Notes under the pieces: model-generated
Seen by the model: the letters and a program-made list of their open reading frames with translations, nothing else
Database searches by the model: none
Told to the model about the DNA's origin: nothing
Shown here: one piece after another, positions 9,022-18,330 of the stretch
Position numbering within the stretch: the stretch's first letter is position 1
How the letters are laid out: each line of letters starts with the position of its first letter
Assembly (NCBI GenBank): GCA_965247075.1
Contig: CBDFGK010000003.1
Coordinates: 1,798,001 to 1,862,000 of the forward strand
Direction: 5' to 3'
Origin: CBDFGK01 sp965247075
GTDB taxonomy: Bacteria; Pseudomonadota; Gammaproteobacteria; Pseudomonadales; Halieaceae
Length of the DNA: 64,000 bases
Program-made: the position numbers and the translations under genes

Positions 9022-12000
9022 ATGCAAAATTTCGTTCACCTGCGGCTTCACACTGAATATTCACTGATTGATGGCCTGGTGCGTATCCGAGCGCTGGTGG
9101 AGCGCGTTAAAGAGCTGGGCATGCCCGCAGTGGCGGTGAGTGACCAGTGTAATTTTTACGGCCTGGTCAAATTTTATAAAGCTGCTATCAGCGGTGGTGT
9201 TAAGCCCATTTTTGCGGTCGACCTGTTGGTGCGCGAGGGCGAGAACCGGGAAACTCCGACGCTCCTGTGTTTATTGGCCGCCAACCAAACCGGCTATCAA
9301 AACCTCATCCGGCTGATTTCGCGGGCCTATATGGAAGGTCAACACCTGGGCGTCGCGCAGGTCGATAAGGCCTGGATTGCCGATTATGCCGATGGTGTAA
9401 TTGCACTCTCTGGCGGTCGACTGGGTGATGTGGGCCTGGCGCTGGTCTCCGGCAATGCCGACCAGGCAAAGGAGCGCCTGCAGTTCTGGATGGAGTTGTT
9501 TCCGCAGCGTTTCTACCTCGAATTGCAGCGCACCGGTCGCGATACGGAAAAGGACTACCTGTACGCCGCAGTTGATCTTGCCGGCCAATGTCAGTGCCCC
9601 GTGGTTGCTACTAATGATGTGCGTTTTCTCTCGGCTGATGAATTTGAGGCCCATGAGTCACGGGTATGTGTTCAGGATGGCCGCACCCTTGATGACCCCC
9701 GCCGGCCCCATCTCTATACAGAGCAGCAGTATCTGCGCAACCCCCGGGAAATGGCCGAGCTGTTCAGTGATATTCCTGAAGCCCTGGCAAATACTGTCGA
9801 GATTGCCCGCCGCTGCAGTGTAGAGCTGGTGCTGGGCAAGCCCTGCCTACCGGATTACCCGGTGCCAGACGGCATGACCATGGACGAGTATTTCCTCCAG
9901 CTGTCACACGAGGGCCTGGATAAACGGCTGGGCGTACTGTTCGATAACGGCGCGGATGATTTCAGCGAGCAGCAGAAGCTGTACCGGAAACGGCTGGATT
10001 TTGAGCTTGAGGTCATCATCCAGATGGGTTTTCCAGGCTACTTCCTCATCGTCATGGATTTCATTCGCTGGTCCAAGCAGCAGGGCATTCCAGTGGGACC
10101 GGGGCGCGGCTCAGGTGCCGGTTCGCTGGTGGCCTACGCGATGGAAATTACCGATCTGGACCCACTGGCATACGACCTGCTGTTCGAGCGCTTTCTCAAC
10201 CCCGAACGGGTTTCCATGCCCGATTTCGATATCGACTTCTGCATGGAAAACCGGGATCAGGTCATCAGCTATGTGGCCGATACCTATGGACGTGAGGCGG
10301 TATCGCAGATAATCACCTTTGGCACCATGGCGGCCAAGGCCGTGGTGCGAGATGTGGCGCGAGTGCAGGGCAAGTCCTACGGACTGGCCGACAAGTTGTC
10401 GAAGATGATTCCCTTCGAAGTGGGTATGACCCTGGAGAAGGCGATCGAGCAGGAAGAAGTGCTGCGCGAATTCCTGCAGGACAATGGCGATGCCCAGGAA
10501 ATCTGGGACATGGCCCTGCAACTGGAGGGCATTACCCGCAATGTCGGTAAGCACGCCGGCGGTGTGGTAATAGCACCCTCAAAACTGACCGATTTCTCGC
10601 CCCTGTACTGTGACAAAACCGGCGGTGGCCTGGTTACCCAGTATGACAAAAATGATGCCGAAGACGTGGGCCTGGTGAAGTTCGATTTCCTGGGTTTGCG
10701 CACCCTGACGATTATCGACTGGGCGATAAAAATCATCAACGGGCAGCGTCGCACACTGGGTGAAGAACCGCTGGATATATCCAAGATTCCGCTGGATGAC
10801 CGGGACAGTTTCGCGCTGCTGCAAAGTGCCGAGACAACGGCTGTGTTCCAGTTGGAATCCAGTGGCATGAAGGATCTTATCAAGCGCCTGCAGCCGGATT
10901 GCTTCGAAGATATTGTGGCGCTGGTGGCATTGTTTCGGCCCGGTCCCCTGCAGTCTGGCATGGTCGATAACTTCATCAAACGCAAACACGGGCTTGAGGC
11001 TGTTTCCTACCCGGATGCCCAGTACCAGCACCAGTCCCTGCGACCGATTCTGGAGCCCACCTACGGCATTATCCTCTACCAGGAGCAGGTAATGCAGATC
11101 GCCCGGGAACTGGCCGGCTATACCCTGGGCGGTGCCGACATGCTGCGCCGGGCCATGGGTAAGAAAAAACCTGAGGAAATGGCCAGGCAGCGCGAGAGTT
11201 TTGAAAGCGGCGCCAGAGATAAGGGTGTGGACGACACCCTGGCGATGAAGATTTTTGACCTGGTAGAGAAATTTGCCGGTTACGGTTTTAACAAATCCCA
11301 CTCGGCGGCCTACGCCCTGGTTTCCTACCAGACTGCCTGGCTCAAAACCCATTACCCGGCGCCTTTCATGGCGGCGGTAATGAGCTCGGAACTGCAAAAC
11401 ACCGACAAGATTGTGATCTTTGTTGAAGAGTGTCACCGCATGGGGCTGGCCCTGCAGCACCCGGATGTGAATGAGGGGCGCTACCTGTTCACCGTCAACA
11501 GCGCCGGTGAAATAATTTATGGTCTGGGGGCGATCAGGGGCCTGGGTGAAGGCCCGGTAGAGAACATACTCGTCGCGCGGGAAGAGGGTGGCGCGTTCAG
11601 CAGCCTGTTTGATTTTTGTGCCCGTACAGAGCCCAGGAAAGTGAATCGCCGTGCTGTCGAGGCACTGATTCGCTCGGGAGCCTTTGACTCCCTGGGTGAA
11701 GATCGAGCGGTGTTGATGATGAGCGTTGATGAAGCGCTGCTGGCGGCGCAGCAAAGCGCCACCAACCAGGCCGCCGGTATGGAAGACCTGTTCGGTGACC
11801 CGGTGCCGGAAACCGGTGCGACTGACGTGTACGCAGGCTTTCGCAATGGCAAGCCCTGGACTGCCAAGGAAACGCTGGCCGGGGAAAAAGAGACCCTGGG
11901 TCTGTGGATCACCGGCCACCCGTTTGACGAACACGAAAAGGAACTGCGCAAGATTGCTCGCACCCGCATCGCCGATCTTCGCTCTGATGGTTCGAGATCC

Positions 12001-12507
12001 CGGTTGATTGCCGGTCTGGTGGTTTCCATGCGCACCATGAAAACCAAGCGTGGTGATACCATGGCGGTGTTGAAGCTCGATGATCGCAGTGATCGTATTG
12101 AGGTCAGGCTGCTTGGTGAGGTTTACAAGGAGTACCGTGAGCTGCTGGTGAAGGATGCCATTATTATCCTGGAAGGCGCGGTGGCGCACGATGATTACTC
12201 CGGTGCGCTGGGCATGCGTGTCAGCGCGGTGCGGAGCCTGGAGCAGGCCCGCCAGGATCACGCGGCTGAATTACAGATTACCCTGCGCGAGGATGCGGTT
12301 AATGCGGATCTGGTGGAGAAAATTTACCACCTGCTGGAGCATGCCGGAAAGGGGCAATGCCCGGTTTCCTTCTGGTATTCCCAGCCCGAAAACCGCGCCA
12401 GAATTCGGGCCGGCGAAAAATGGCGCGTGCTGCCCAACGACGAATTGATCCAGCAGTTACAGGATTGCTGCGGCACTGAGAGCGTGCGCCTGAGCTACCC
12501 CCGGTAG
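9022..12507 (+). CDS. dnaE: DNA polymerase III alpha subunit
   Basis: The replicative polymerase catalytic subunit, 1161 residues, normal length. An N-terminal PHP domain starts with FVHLRLHTEYSLIDGLVRI. The polymerase core carries the catalytic aspartates in MPDFDIDFCMENRDQV, and VGLVKFDFLGLRTL lies downstream. The helix-hairpin-helix and OB-fold regions follow. A ribosome site AGGGGTAAG precedes ATG 9022. In related genomes accA follows directly. Here a 10.6 kb accessory region separates the two. Confidence 0.98.
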   Translation: MQNFVHLRLHTEYSLIDGLVRIRALVERVKELGMPAVAVSDQCNFYGLVKFYKAAISGGVKPIFAVDLLVREGENRETPTLLCLLAANQTGYQNLIRLISRAYMEGQHLGVAQVDKAWIADYADGVIALSGGRLGDVGLALVSGNADQAKERLQFWMELFPQRFYLELQRTGRDTEKDYLYAAVDLAGQCQCPVVATNDVRFLSADEFEAHESRVCVQDGRTLDDPRRPHLYTEQQYLRNPREMAELFSDIPEALANTVEIARRCSVELVLGKPCLPDYPVPDGMTMDEYFLQLSHEGLDKRLGVLFDNGADDFSEQQKLYRKRLDFELEVIIQMGFPGYFLIVMDFIRWSKQQGIPVGPGRGSGAGSLVAYAMEITDLDPLAYDLLFERFLNPERVSMPDFDIDFCMENRDQVISYVADTYGREAVSQIITFGTMAAKAVVRDVARVQGKSYGLADKLSKMIPFEVGMTLEKAIEQEEVLREFLQDNGDAQEIWDMALQLEGITRNVGKHAGGVVIAPSKLTDFSPLYCDKTGGGLVTQYDKNDAEDVGLVKFDFLGLRTLTIIDWAIKIINGQRRTLGEEPLDISKIPLDDRDSFALLQSAETTAVFQLESSGMKDLIKRLQPDCFEDIVALVALFRPGPLQSGMVDNFIKRKHGLEAVSYPDAQYQHQSLRPILEPTYGIILYQEQVMQIARELAGYTLGGADMLRRAMGKKKPEEMARQRESFESGARDKGVDDTLAMKIFDLVEKFAGYGFNKSHSAAYALVSYQTAWLKTHYPAPFMAAVMSSELQNTDKIVIFVEECHRMGLALQHPDVNEGRYLFTVNSAGEIIYGLGAIRGLGEGPVENILVAREEGGAFSSLFDFCARTEPRKVNRRAVEALIRSGAFDSLGEDRAVLMMSVDEALLAAQQSATNQAAGMEDLFGDPVPETGATDVYAGFRNGKPWTAKETLAGEKETLGLWITGHPFDEHEKELRKIARTRIADLRSDGSRSRLIAGLVVSMRTMKTKRGDTMAVLKLDDRSDRIEVRLLGEVYKEYRELLVKDAIIILEGAVAHDDYSGALGMRVSAVRSLEQARQDHAAELQITLREDAVNADLVEKIYHLLEHAGKGQCPVSFWYSQPENRARIRAGEKWRVLPNDELIQQLQDCCGTESVRLSYPR

Positions 12508-12526
12508 CGCCGATCACTATCAGATT

Positions 12527-12799
12527 ATGGTGCATGTCGATGAGAGTGCTTGATCCCAGTCTGAGAGCGACCTCCCCATCGAAACGGTGCGCAGGCTTTG
12601 TTGCGATGGAGCAATAGTCCCTGTGGCGGAAGAAGCAGAGGGCAATCCACTCGATGTGGGAAGAAAACACCGCGTCGTGCAGCCCGCATTGCGCCGAGCT
12701 CTGCATTCAAGAGACAAACAGTGTACCTATCCCAGGTGTAACCATGACAAATGGCTGGATGCGCACCATATCAGGCACAACTACAGGAACGAGCGCTAT
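12527..12799 (+). pseudogene. DUF222/HNH endonuclease fragment
   Basis: Reading in one frame gives MVHVDESA, a stop at about 12551, then a run containing LCCDGAIVPV, DVGRKHRVVQPALRRAL, RDKQCTYPRCNHDKWLDAHH. This is the C-terminal HNH part of the DUF222/13E12-type nucleases, with the zinc cysteines (CTYPRC) and HH of the HNH motif still visible. The N-terminal DUF222 domain is missing, one stop interrupts the frame, and the end merges into frdC-like sequence. These proteins are often carried by group II introns or repeats. This copy is dead. Confidence 0.75.
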
Positions 12800-12825
12800 T
12801 TTGAAACGTCGCATGAGCGCATAGG

Positions 12826-13122
12826 TTGGTCAGCCTGGTGGCGGTGATGGTGCTGGCCATATTCTTGGTGCATGCGCTGGTGGCCATGTGGAAACTGCCC
12901 GGCAGTTACCGCGAGTACCGGGCTTTTTGGATACACATGCGTGGTTTGCGCCACGGCGATACGAGCCTGTGGATAGTGCAGGTGGTCAGTGGACAGATGT
13001 GGCTGCTGGACCTGGTGTTGATATTTGCCGCCTACGTGAAAATAGGGCTGGAGCATCGCCCCAATGCGGGAGAGCGCTATGTTCCCAGTTGGCAGCAGCC
13101 AACGCCGGCAGGCGATCACTAA
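12826..13122 (+). pseudogene. frdC: Fumarate reductase cytochrome b subunit fragment
   Basis: The frame reads VHALVAMWKLPGSYREYRAF, then MRGLRHGDTSLWIVQVVSG and GAYVK-like FAAYVKIGLEHRPN. These match, in order, pieces of the diheme cytochrome b of epsilonproteobacterial-type quinol:fumarate reductase, including the HGDTTLW-like heme/loop region. The N-terminus is missing and about 70-80 residues are deleted between QVVSG and the last helix, so it cannot bind both hemes. Its stop overlaps the frdA start (TAATG), preserving the original operon joint. Confidence 0.75.
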
Positions 13123-13621
13123 TGGACATCATTCACACTGCTGCTTTGATTATCGGTGGTGGGCCGGCCGGTTTGCGGGTTGCCATTGGAGCGAAGCGTC
13201 GCGGCCATGAGGTGATTGTGCTGAGCCTGGTGCCGCCCAAGCGATCTCACTCGGCCGCCGCCCAGGGTGGCATGCGGGCCAGCCTCGCCAACTGCAGCAA
13301 AGGCCGTGGTGACAACGAAGATGTGCATTTCGCTGACACGGTGCGTGGCAGTGATTGGGGAGCAGATCAGCAAGTGGTGCGTATGTTCGTCAATACCGCA
13401 CCCATGGCGATTCGAGAGCCGGCGGCCTGGGGGTGCCCTGGAACCGTGTGCAGCGCGGAGAGCGTCAGGCCATTATCAATGGCCGTGCAGAAAAACTCAC
13501 AGAATCTGATGCCGCCCACGGTTTGATCGACGCCAGGGATTGTGGCGGCACGCACAAATGGCGTACCTGTTTTGTGGCAGATGGAACCGGTCACTCCATG
13601 CTTTACGCCATGAGCGACTAG
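13122..13621 (+). pseudogene. frdA: Fumarate reductase flavoprotein subunit, 5' fragment
   Basis: The N-terminus carries the FAD-binding GGGPAGLR and the histidyl-flavin region RSHSAAAQGGMRASL, followed by DNEDVHFADTVRGSDWG, close to the epsilonproteobacterial FrdA type. The frame is lost at a run of five G (13429-13433). Adding one G restores AAWGVPWNRVQRGERQAIIN and continues to GTHKWRTCF and GHSMLYAMSD. Only about 165 of some 660 residues remain. Sequence after 13621 is unrelated and leads into the MITE-like element. Confidence 0.8.
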
Positions 13622-13633
13622 GCAATAGCCAAC

Positions 13634-13780
13634 GAGTTATAACCGAATCTGGACGGGGCGGCAAAAAGTCGGATTAGCAGGATGTTCAACACACATAGCC
13701 CTCTGTTTATGAGGCTTGATCTTGTCTGTTGACGACGATATGGCACTTTTTGCCGTCCCGTCCACTTTTGGCAATAACTC
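13634..13780. repeat. MITE-like element with IS1182-type ends
   Basis: A 147 bp element with inverted ends. The left end carries tggacggggcggcaaaaagt at 13650-13669 and the right end carries its inverse at 13745-13764 with one mismatch. The outermost GAGTTAT/ATAACTC also pair. The same end sequence stands at 22078-22113, just before an IS1182-type transposase fragment. The simplest reading is a non-autonomous derivative of that IS. The interior holds no gene. It marks where frdA sequence stops. Confidence 0.7.
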
Positions 13781-13803
13781 CTTCTCTATCAGTTTGTGAT
13801 AAG

Positions 13804-13833
13804 TTTCAAAGATAGTACATCTTGCAGTATAAT
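13804..13833 (+). promoter_or_regulatory. Putative promoter of the PP-loop cassette
   Basis: A perfect TATAAT (13828-13833) lies 18 bases after TTTCAA (13804-13809), 28 bases before the start codon at 13861. A GGGAGG ribosome site follows at 13846-13851. The spacing fits a sigma-70 promoter for the cassette. This is inferred from sequence only. Confidence 0.45.
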
Positions 13834-13860
13834 GAAAAGCATCGCGGGAGGTTACCAATT

Positions 13861-15135
13861 ATGAACAAACCACACATAGTTAAGTTTTCAGGCGGCCGTT
13901 CCTCGGGGATGATGCTCATGGAATTGCTAAGACAAAAAACTTTAAAGCCTGAAAGAGGCGATGTGGTTGTGTTTAACAATACATCGGCCGAACATCCGGC
14001 CACTTATGAATTTACCCGGAAAATGAAAGCATTTGCAGAGGAAAAATATAACATTCCGTTTTTCTGGATTGAGTATCAAACTTATGAAGATTCAGGCAAG
14101 CACGGTTGGCGAAGAAATCCCAGTTATAGATTAGTCAATGAAAATCCATACAGCGATAAAAACGAAGATGGTTATTGTTTCAAGGGTGAAGTGTTTGAAG
14201 AGATGGTTTCTTTAAGTGGTTTTTTGCCGAATATGCAAGCTAGAACCTGCACGCAGGCACTAAAAATTTTTATTACTAATTCATTTTTGACTGATTGGTT
14301 AGCGCAAAAATCTGGTATTGAGAGATTAGGGCATTATGGGAAAACCGCGAGAATAACCGACGAGGATGTCATTAATACTCATAAAGCGCATAGAGGCTCT
14401 ACTCCCGACAAAATACTTTTAACAAAAAGAGAATTTGTCAGAAAGAGAGAATTTGTCAGAGATAGCTTTTCATGGGAAAATTTTACTCATGTCAATCCAT
14501 GTTTTAACAACAAGGAAATAAAAAATTCCGTGATCGGCGATAAGGGTCAATTGTTTGGCGACCATGCCATTGCTTATATTTCTTGTCTAGGCATCCGAAA
14601 AGATGAGGAAATAAGAGTAGAGAAAATAAAGGCAAGAATTACTGGTGCAGAAAATGGGAAAAGCCACTCACTGTTTAATCAGCCGCCAAGAGAAAGCATT
14701 TTAGCGCCATTGATAGACAACAATATTTCACAACAGGACGTGATTAATTTTTGGAAAAAGCAAGCATTTAATCTGGATTTACCCGATAGCGGGCTTTTTT
14801 CTAATTGCGTGTATTGCCCGCTCAAAGGAAAATCAAAATTGGTAGAAATTGCTAGCAAAGAATTATCAGACTATAAGCAACCAGAAACAATACCCGCTTC
14901 TATTGACTGGTGGATAGAAATGGAAAAGAAATATAATCGTGATTTGAAGGCAGAGAAAAGGAGCGTTACTTCAGAAAATGAGATTGCATATATTGGTTTT
15001 TTTGGTGCAACTAACGAATTGGTTTATTCGCAAATCAAGAAACAGGCAGAACTGAAGAACTCTGACAAAGCGGGAAAAATAGATGCTGAATATCTGGAAG
15101 ATGAGAGTTATGTTCCCTGTAATTGTACAGATTAG
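13861..15135 (+). CDS. PP-loop / PAPS-reductase-like protein
   Basis: A 424-residue protein of the adenine nucleotide alpha-hydrolase (PP-loop) fold. VKFSGGRSSGMML near the N-terminus is the ATP-pyrophosphatase loop. AYISCLGIRKDEEIRVEK resembles the GIRxDE motif of phage-type PAPS-reductase-like enzymes. NCVYCPLK and a terminal CNC add clustered cysteines that may bind metal or Fe-S. Such enzymes adenylate a substrate for sulfur or nitrogen transfer (DndC and TilS are relatives by fold). The ATG 13861 start has GGGAGG upstream. REFVRK/REFVRD is a small 18 bp tandem duplication. Base composition is far more A+T-rich than the core genes, which suggests transfer. The substrate is unknown. Confidence 0.75.
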   Translation: MNKPHIVKFSGGRSSGMMLMELLRQKTLKPERGDVVVFNNTSAEHPATYEFTRKMKAFAEEKYNIPFFWIEYQTYEDSGKHGWRRNPSYRLVNENPYSDKNEDGYCFKGEVFEEMVSLSGFLPNMQARTCTQALKIFITNSFLTDWLAQKSGIERLGHYGKTARITDEDVINTHKAHRGSTPDKILLTKREFVRKREFVRDSFSWENFTHVNPCFNNKEIKNSVIGDKGQLFGDHAIAYISCLGIRKDEEIRVEKIKARITGAENGKSHSLFNQPPRESILAPLIDNNISQQDVINFWKKQAFNLDLPDSGLFSNCVYCPLKGKSKLVEIASKELSDYKQPETIPASIDWWIEMEKKYNRDLKAEKRSVTSENEIAYIGFFGATNELVYSQIKKQAELKNSDKAGKIDAEYLEDESYVPCNCTD

Positions 15136-15307
15136 TCAGGAGTAAATATGTCGGAACTATATTTTAGTCTCGGTCCAATGAGCGGTTTTACTGCTATTGA
15201 GCTAGCGGATAAAAAGGAAGGCTATGCAAATCCTCTCAGAGAGTTATTGCAAAATAGTTTAGATGCATCCCGTGATGCTAACAAAGAAAACTGTGAAATT
15301 AATATAT

Positions 15308-15316
15308 ACATTGAAA
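15308..15316. repeat. 9 bp target-site duplication of the IS4 element
   Basis: ACATTGAAA at 15308-15316 is repeated exactly at 16590-16598, immediately outside the two inverted ends of the IS. An intact 9 bp duplication shows direct insertion without later rearrangement. Confidence 0.92.
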
Positions 15317-16589
15317 CACTGCTGTCCCGTTAACTTTCATATGAGTTTCATTTGATTGACATCGGGCAGTCTGCCATCAGGCGGATCACCCCTTAACAAC
15401 GCCATCAGGTCACGCTTATCAAACAAATTAAGCTGCAGTAATCGCAATAGCTGCTGCATACTCTTTGTGAGTCCAGACTGAAACTTCAGAAATGCAATTA
15501 GCAGGTATACGCACATCGCTATCCATATTTGAGTCATCACTGCATTCTTGCTTGTGCCAACAAACGATTTGATTTTCAGGTTCTGTTTTATCCACTTAAA
15601 GAATAATTCCACTTGCCACCTGGCTTTGTAGACATCGGCAATCGTCTTGGCTGCCAGTTTGAAATTGTTTGTTAAAAACACATAGTGCTTACCCGTCTCC
15701 GCATCTTTGTAGCCAACCCGCCTTAATCGAACAGGACATTTTTTGGAGACCTGGGGGCCGGTGAATTCTATCGTTTGATCACACGTCAAACCTTTGCCTT
15801 TCAGCACCGATCGACGCTCGATAATGCGGTATTTTGCATTGCTCTTAAGCCGGGTGACGAAGAAAATACCCTTATCTGTCAATTGCTTATACCAAACGTA
15901 ATCATTGTAGGCTTTATCAATTGCAATAATACTTCCCTTAGGAAATATGAGCGTGCGACCCACTGTTACATCGTGCTTCTTCCCTTCCGTGACGACCACA
16001 AACTCCGGCAAATAACCCGCATGATTCAAACCGACGTGCAGCTTAATCGCTCCTTTGGTGGTGCGAAAATCAGCCCAGGGAAACGCAGACAAACACAAGT
16101 CGATGGTGGACGCGTCCAGCGAATAAAGCGGGTGAGTAAATCTGAAACTATGATCAGGCGCCACGCCTTGGCAGCGAGTTAACAGTTTTCCAAACAGCGC
16201 TTCGTACAGAGCATAAGGCTTATCTTCATTGATGCGCGATAGGTTGGATCGCGACAGCTTCGCGCTGCCCAGGTGGTAAAGGCGATGCATTTGCGCCGAC
16301 ATATTATCCACGATATCACGCAAGCTGTTTCGACCAGACAATTGAGCCATCGTCAGCGACACAAACTGTGACCAGCGGGAGGCTTTACGAAAGGAACGGC
16401 CAGAATGATGTTGTTTGGCAAGGGTCTCAAATTCATGTCTCGGAACAAGTTTTAGTATTTGTGACAGGATCGTATTACAATGCGCCATGGTCTGGTTCCC
16501 TCTATTAATACACTGTTTTCTAGGCAATCTCATTGTATCAATTGTGGCGGAATCAGACCTCCTTATTTCTCCTTAACGGGACAGCAGTG
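15317..16589. mobile_element. IS4-family insertion sequence, complete
   Basis: A 1273 bp element bounded by inverted ends cactgctgtcccgttaa and ttaacgggacagcagtg (17 bp, perfect). It has one transposase gene on the minus strand and a 9 bp target duplication. The ends and open transposase look undecayed, so insertion into the GHKL gene appears recent and the element may be active. Confidence 0.92.
15337..16488 (-). CDS. IS4-family transposase
   Basis: A DDE transposase of 383 residues if begun at MAHCNTILSQ (16488); an upstream start at 16533 would add 15 residues. The catalytic Asp residues fit SLDASTID and IDKAYND. The C-terminal YKARWQVELFFKWIKQ is the Y-R-E-K signature of the IS4 family, containing the catalytic Glu. 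The gene fills the element between its inverted ends. No stop or frameshift is seen. Confidence 0.92.
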   Translation of the reverse strand: MAHCNTILSQILKLVPRHEFETLAKQHHSGRSFRKASRWSQFVSLTMAQLSGRNSLRDIVDNMSAQMHRLYHLGSAKLSRSNLSRINEDKPYALYEALFGKLLTRCQGVAPDHSFRFTHPLYSLDASTIDLCLSAFPWADFRTTKGAIKLHVGLNHAGYLPEFVVVTEGKKHDVTVGRTLIFPKGSIIAIDKAYNDYVWYKQLTDKGIFFVTRLKSNAKYRIIERRSVLKGKGLTCDQTIEFTGPQVSKKCPVRLRRVGYKDAETGKHYVFLTNNFKLAAKTIADVYKARWQVELFFKWIKQNLKIKSFVGTSKNAVMTQIWIAMCVYLLIAFLKFQSGLTKSMQQLLRLLQLNLFDKRDLMALLRGDPPDGRLPDVNQMKLI

Positions 16590-18330
16590 ACATTGAAACA
16601 ATCTCTAAAAATCAAATCCCGCATATCGACGACTATGAAAGGGTACTAGAAAAAGCAATCAATACTGCCGAACAGCAAAATAGTTATAACGAGAACTCAC
16701 GGCAAAGAGTGAGGCCGATAAAGGCCGCACTGAAGCAAGAGGAATTACAGGTATTAATGTTTTCCGACAATGGTACAGGAATGGCGAAAAATCAGTTTGA
16801 TGCCATACTGACTGGCGGGGTCAGCATTAAAGGTGACGAGGAATCTGGCGGTTCTTTTGGCGTGGGTAACCTGTCCAGTTATTCGCTCTCATTACTTCGT
16901 TATGTGTTGTATGCCACCAAGTATGAAGATGAAAATGGATATATAAAACCTCTTTTTACTGGCTCGCCAATTTTAGCCGGATATAGAGAAGCGGATGCAC
17001 AGCGAGGTAGCAGAGGCAGGATTATTCAGCAAAAACCTGTCAAAGAAAAGAATCCAGACTTTGTTTATCTCGAAGAATTTCCGGATTTTATCAAACCAAA
17101 AATGGACAAGATTGACACAGGTACAATAGTTGTTATTTTGGGATTATCTGAAAATTGGGACAATGAAGCGGAATACACTATTGTCAGTAATTTTTTTCAT
17201 GGAATTGTCTATGATGCCTTGAAAATCAAAATTCATAAGGAAGGGCAAGAGCCGAAATGCATAGATATTGATGAGGTTGAATCTATAATTAAAAGTAAAA
17301 AAGATGTTAAGCGAGCCAGGGGAGAAAATATTTTATCTGGGAAATCTGTCTATCAAGCACTGCAAGCGGTTCTTACAGACCAGCAGGAAATAACACTTAG
17401 CAACTCAGATAAAGTCCATGTTTATATCAAAACCGATAAAGAAACTGATTCTGCTATTGTTTTGATTAGGAATGGCATGCTGATTGCCAGACACGACTCT
17501 ATGCTTTCCAGAGATATGGATGGACTGAGAAAGACATCAGATTTTGAACCGTTTACAGCAGTAATAGATGTTGGCTCTGTTGCCCCGAAGTTACTTAAAT
17601 TGATTAAGGGAGCCGAGAGTCCTTATCACAATAAACTGCAAACAAAAATACTTGACCAGGCGGATGAAAAACGCTTAAAGAAATTGTTCAAAGAGCTGAG
17701 CGAAAAAATCAAAACATATCTGGTACAGATTGACAGGGAATCTTTTGATTTGCCGTTATTTCCAATACCGGATAAAGCTACGCCTCGAGACAGTCTTGGT
17801 AATAAATCAAGCGGCCAAAAGGAGCAAGCAAAACCACAACCGAAACCTAAAAGGCCTCCCAAAGAAAAGGAACCTGAAGAAAGCAAAGGCAAAAAACGAC
17901 CAAAACCAGTTGTGATCATCAGAAACCTGGAATCAAAAAATGCCGTTCGATACACAGACAAGGCCGGGAAGTGGGAAGTTAGAGCAAGGATAGTGCCAAA
18001 TAAAATGGATGCCAGAGACGATGTTTATTTGTCAATATGCCTAGCTGAGGATAACGATAATGAAAAAGTAACGTCATATCTTGATTTCATTGCAGTTCAA
18101 ATCAATGGACAAACAATCGATATACCTGATTATATTAACGTAAAAAAAGATGGAGAATTGATACAGGAGCCCGCCAATAAAAGCCAAATTAGACTTGGGT
18201 CATTAGAGCAAGCAAAGCAATACAACATAATTGCCGAAGTGAAAAAACCGGATGAAATCGGTGATATGAAAGTAGCCTTATTGCCAATTTTAGGACTGAA
18301 ACAACGGAGAAATAGTGAGGAGTAGTTGTT

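Larger units (their letters stand above)
15148..18325 (+). pseudogene. GHKL (Hsp90-like) ATPase gene split by IS4 element
   Basis: The 5' part (15148-15316) begins MSELYFSLGPMSGF and holds the N-box RELLQNSLDA (Glu32, Asn36). The 3' part (16599-18325) holds DNGTGM and GGSFGVGNLSSYSLS, the G1 and G2 boxes. Removing the IS (15317-16589) and one copy of the 9 bp duplication joins them exactly in frame to a 631-residue protein. A Lys/Pro-rich linker precedes a C-terminal domain I do not recognise. The fold is that of Hsp90, MutL, MORC and histidine kinases. As it stands the ATPase is interrupted after about 56 native residues. A GTG at 16709 could start a fragment lacking the N-box, which should not bind ATP normally. 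Confidence 0.85.

Noticed and set aside
10579..12261. Long minus-strand open frame opposite dnaE (560 codons)
   Set aside because: It lies wholly on the complementary strand of dnaE, a strong, complete gene; its composition mirrors dnaE codon use and it has no recognisable domain.
13650..13764. Possible rho-independent terminator formed by the inverted sequences
   Set aside because: The arms are about 75 bases apart and identical to an IS end found at 22.1 kb, so a MITE is the better explanation.
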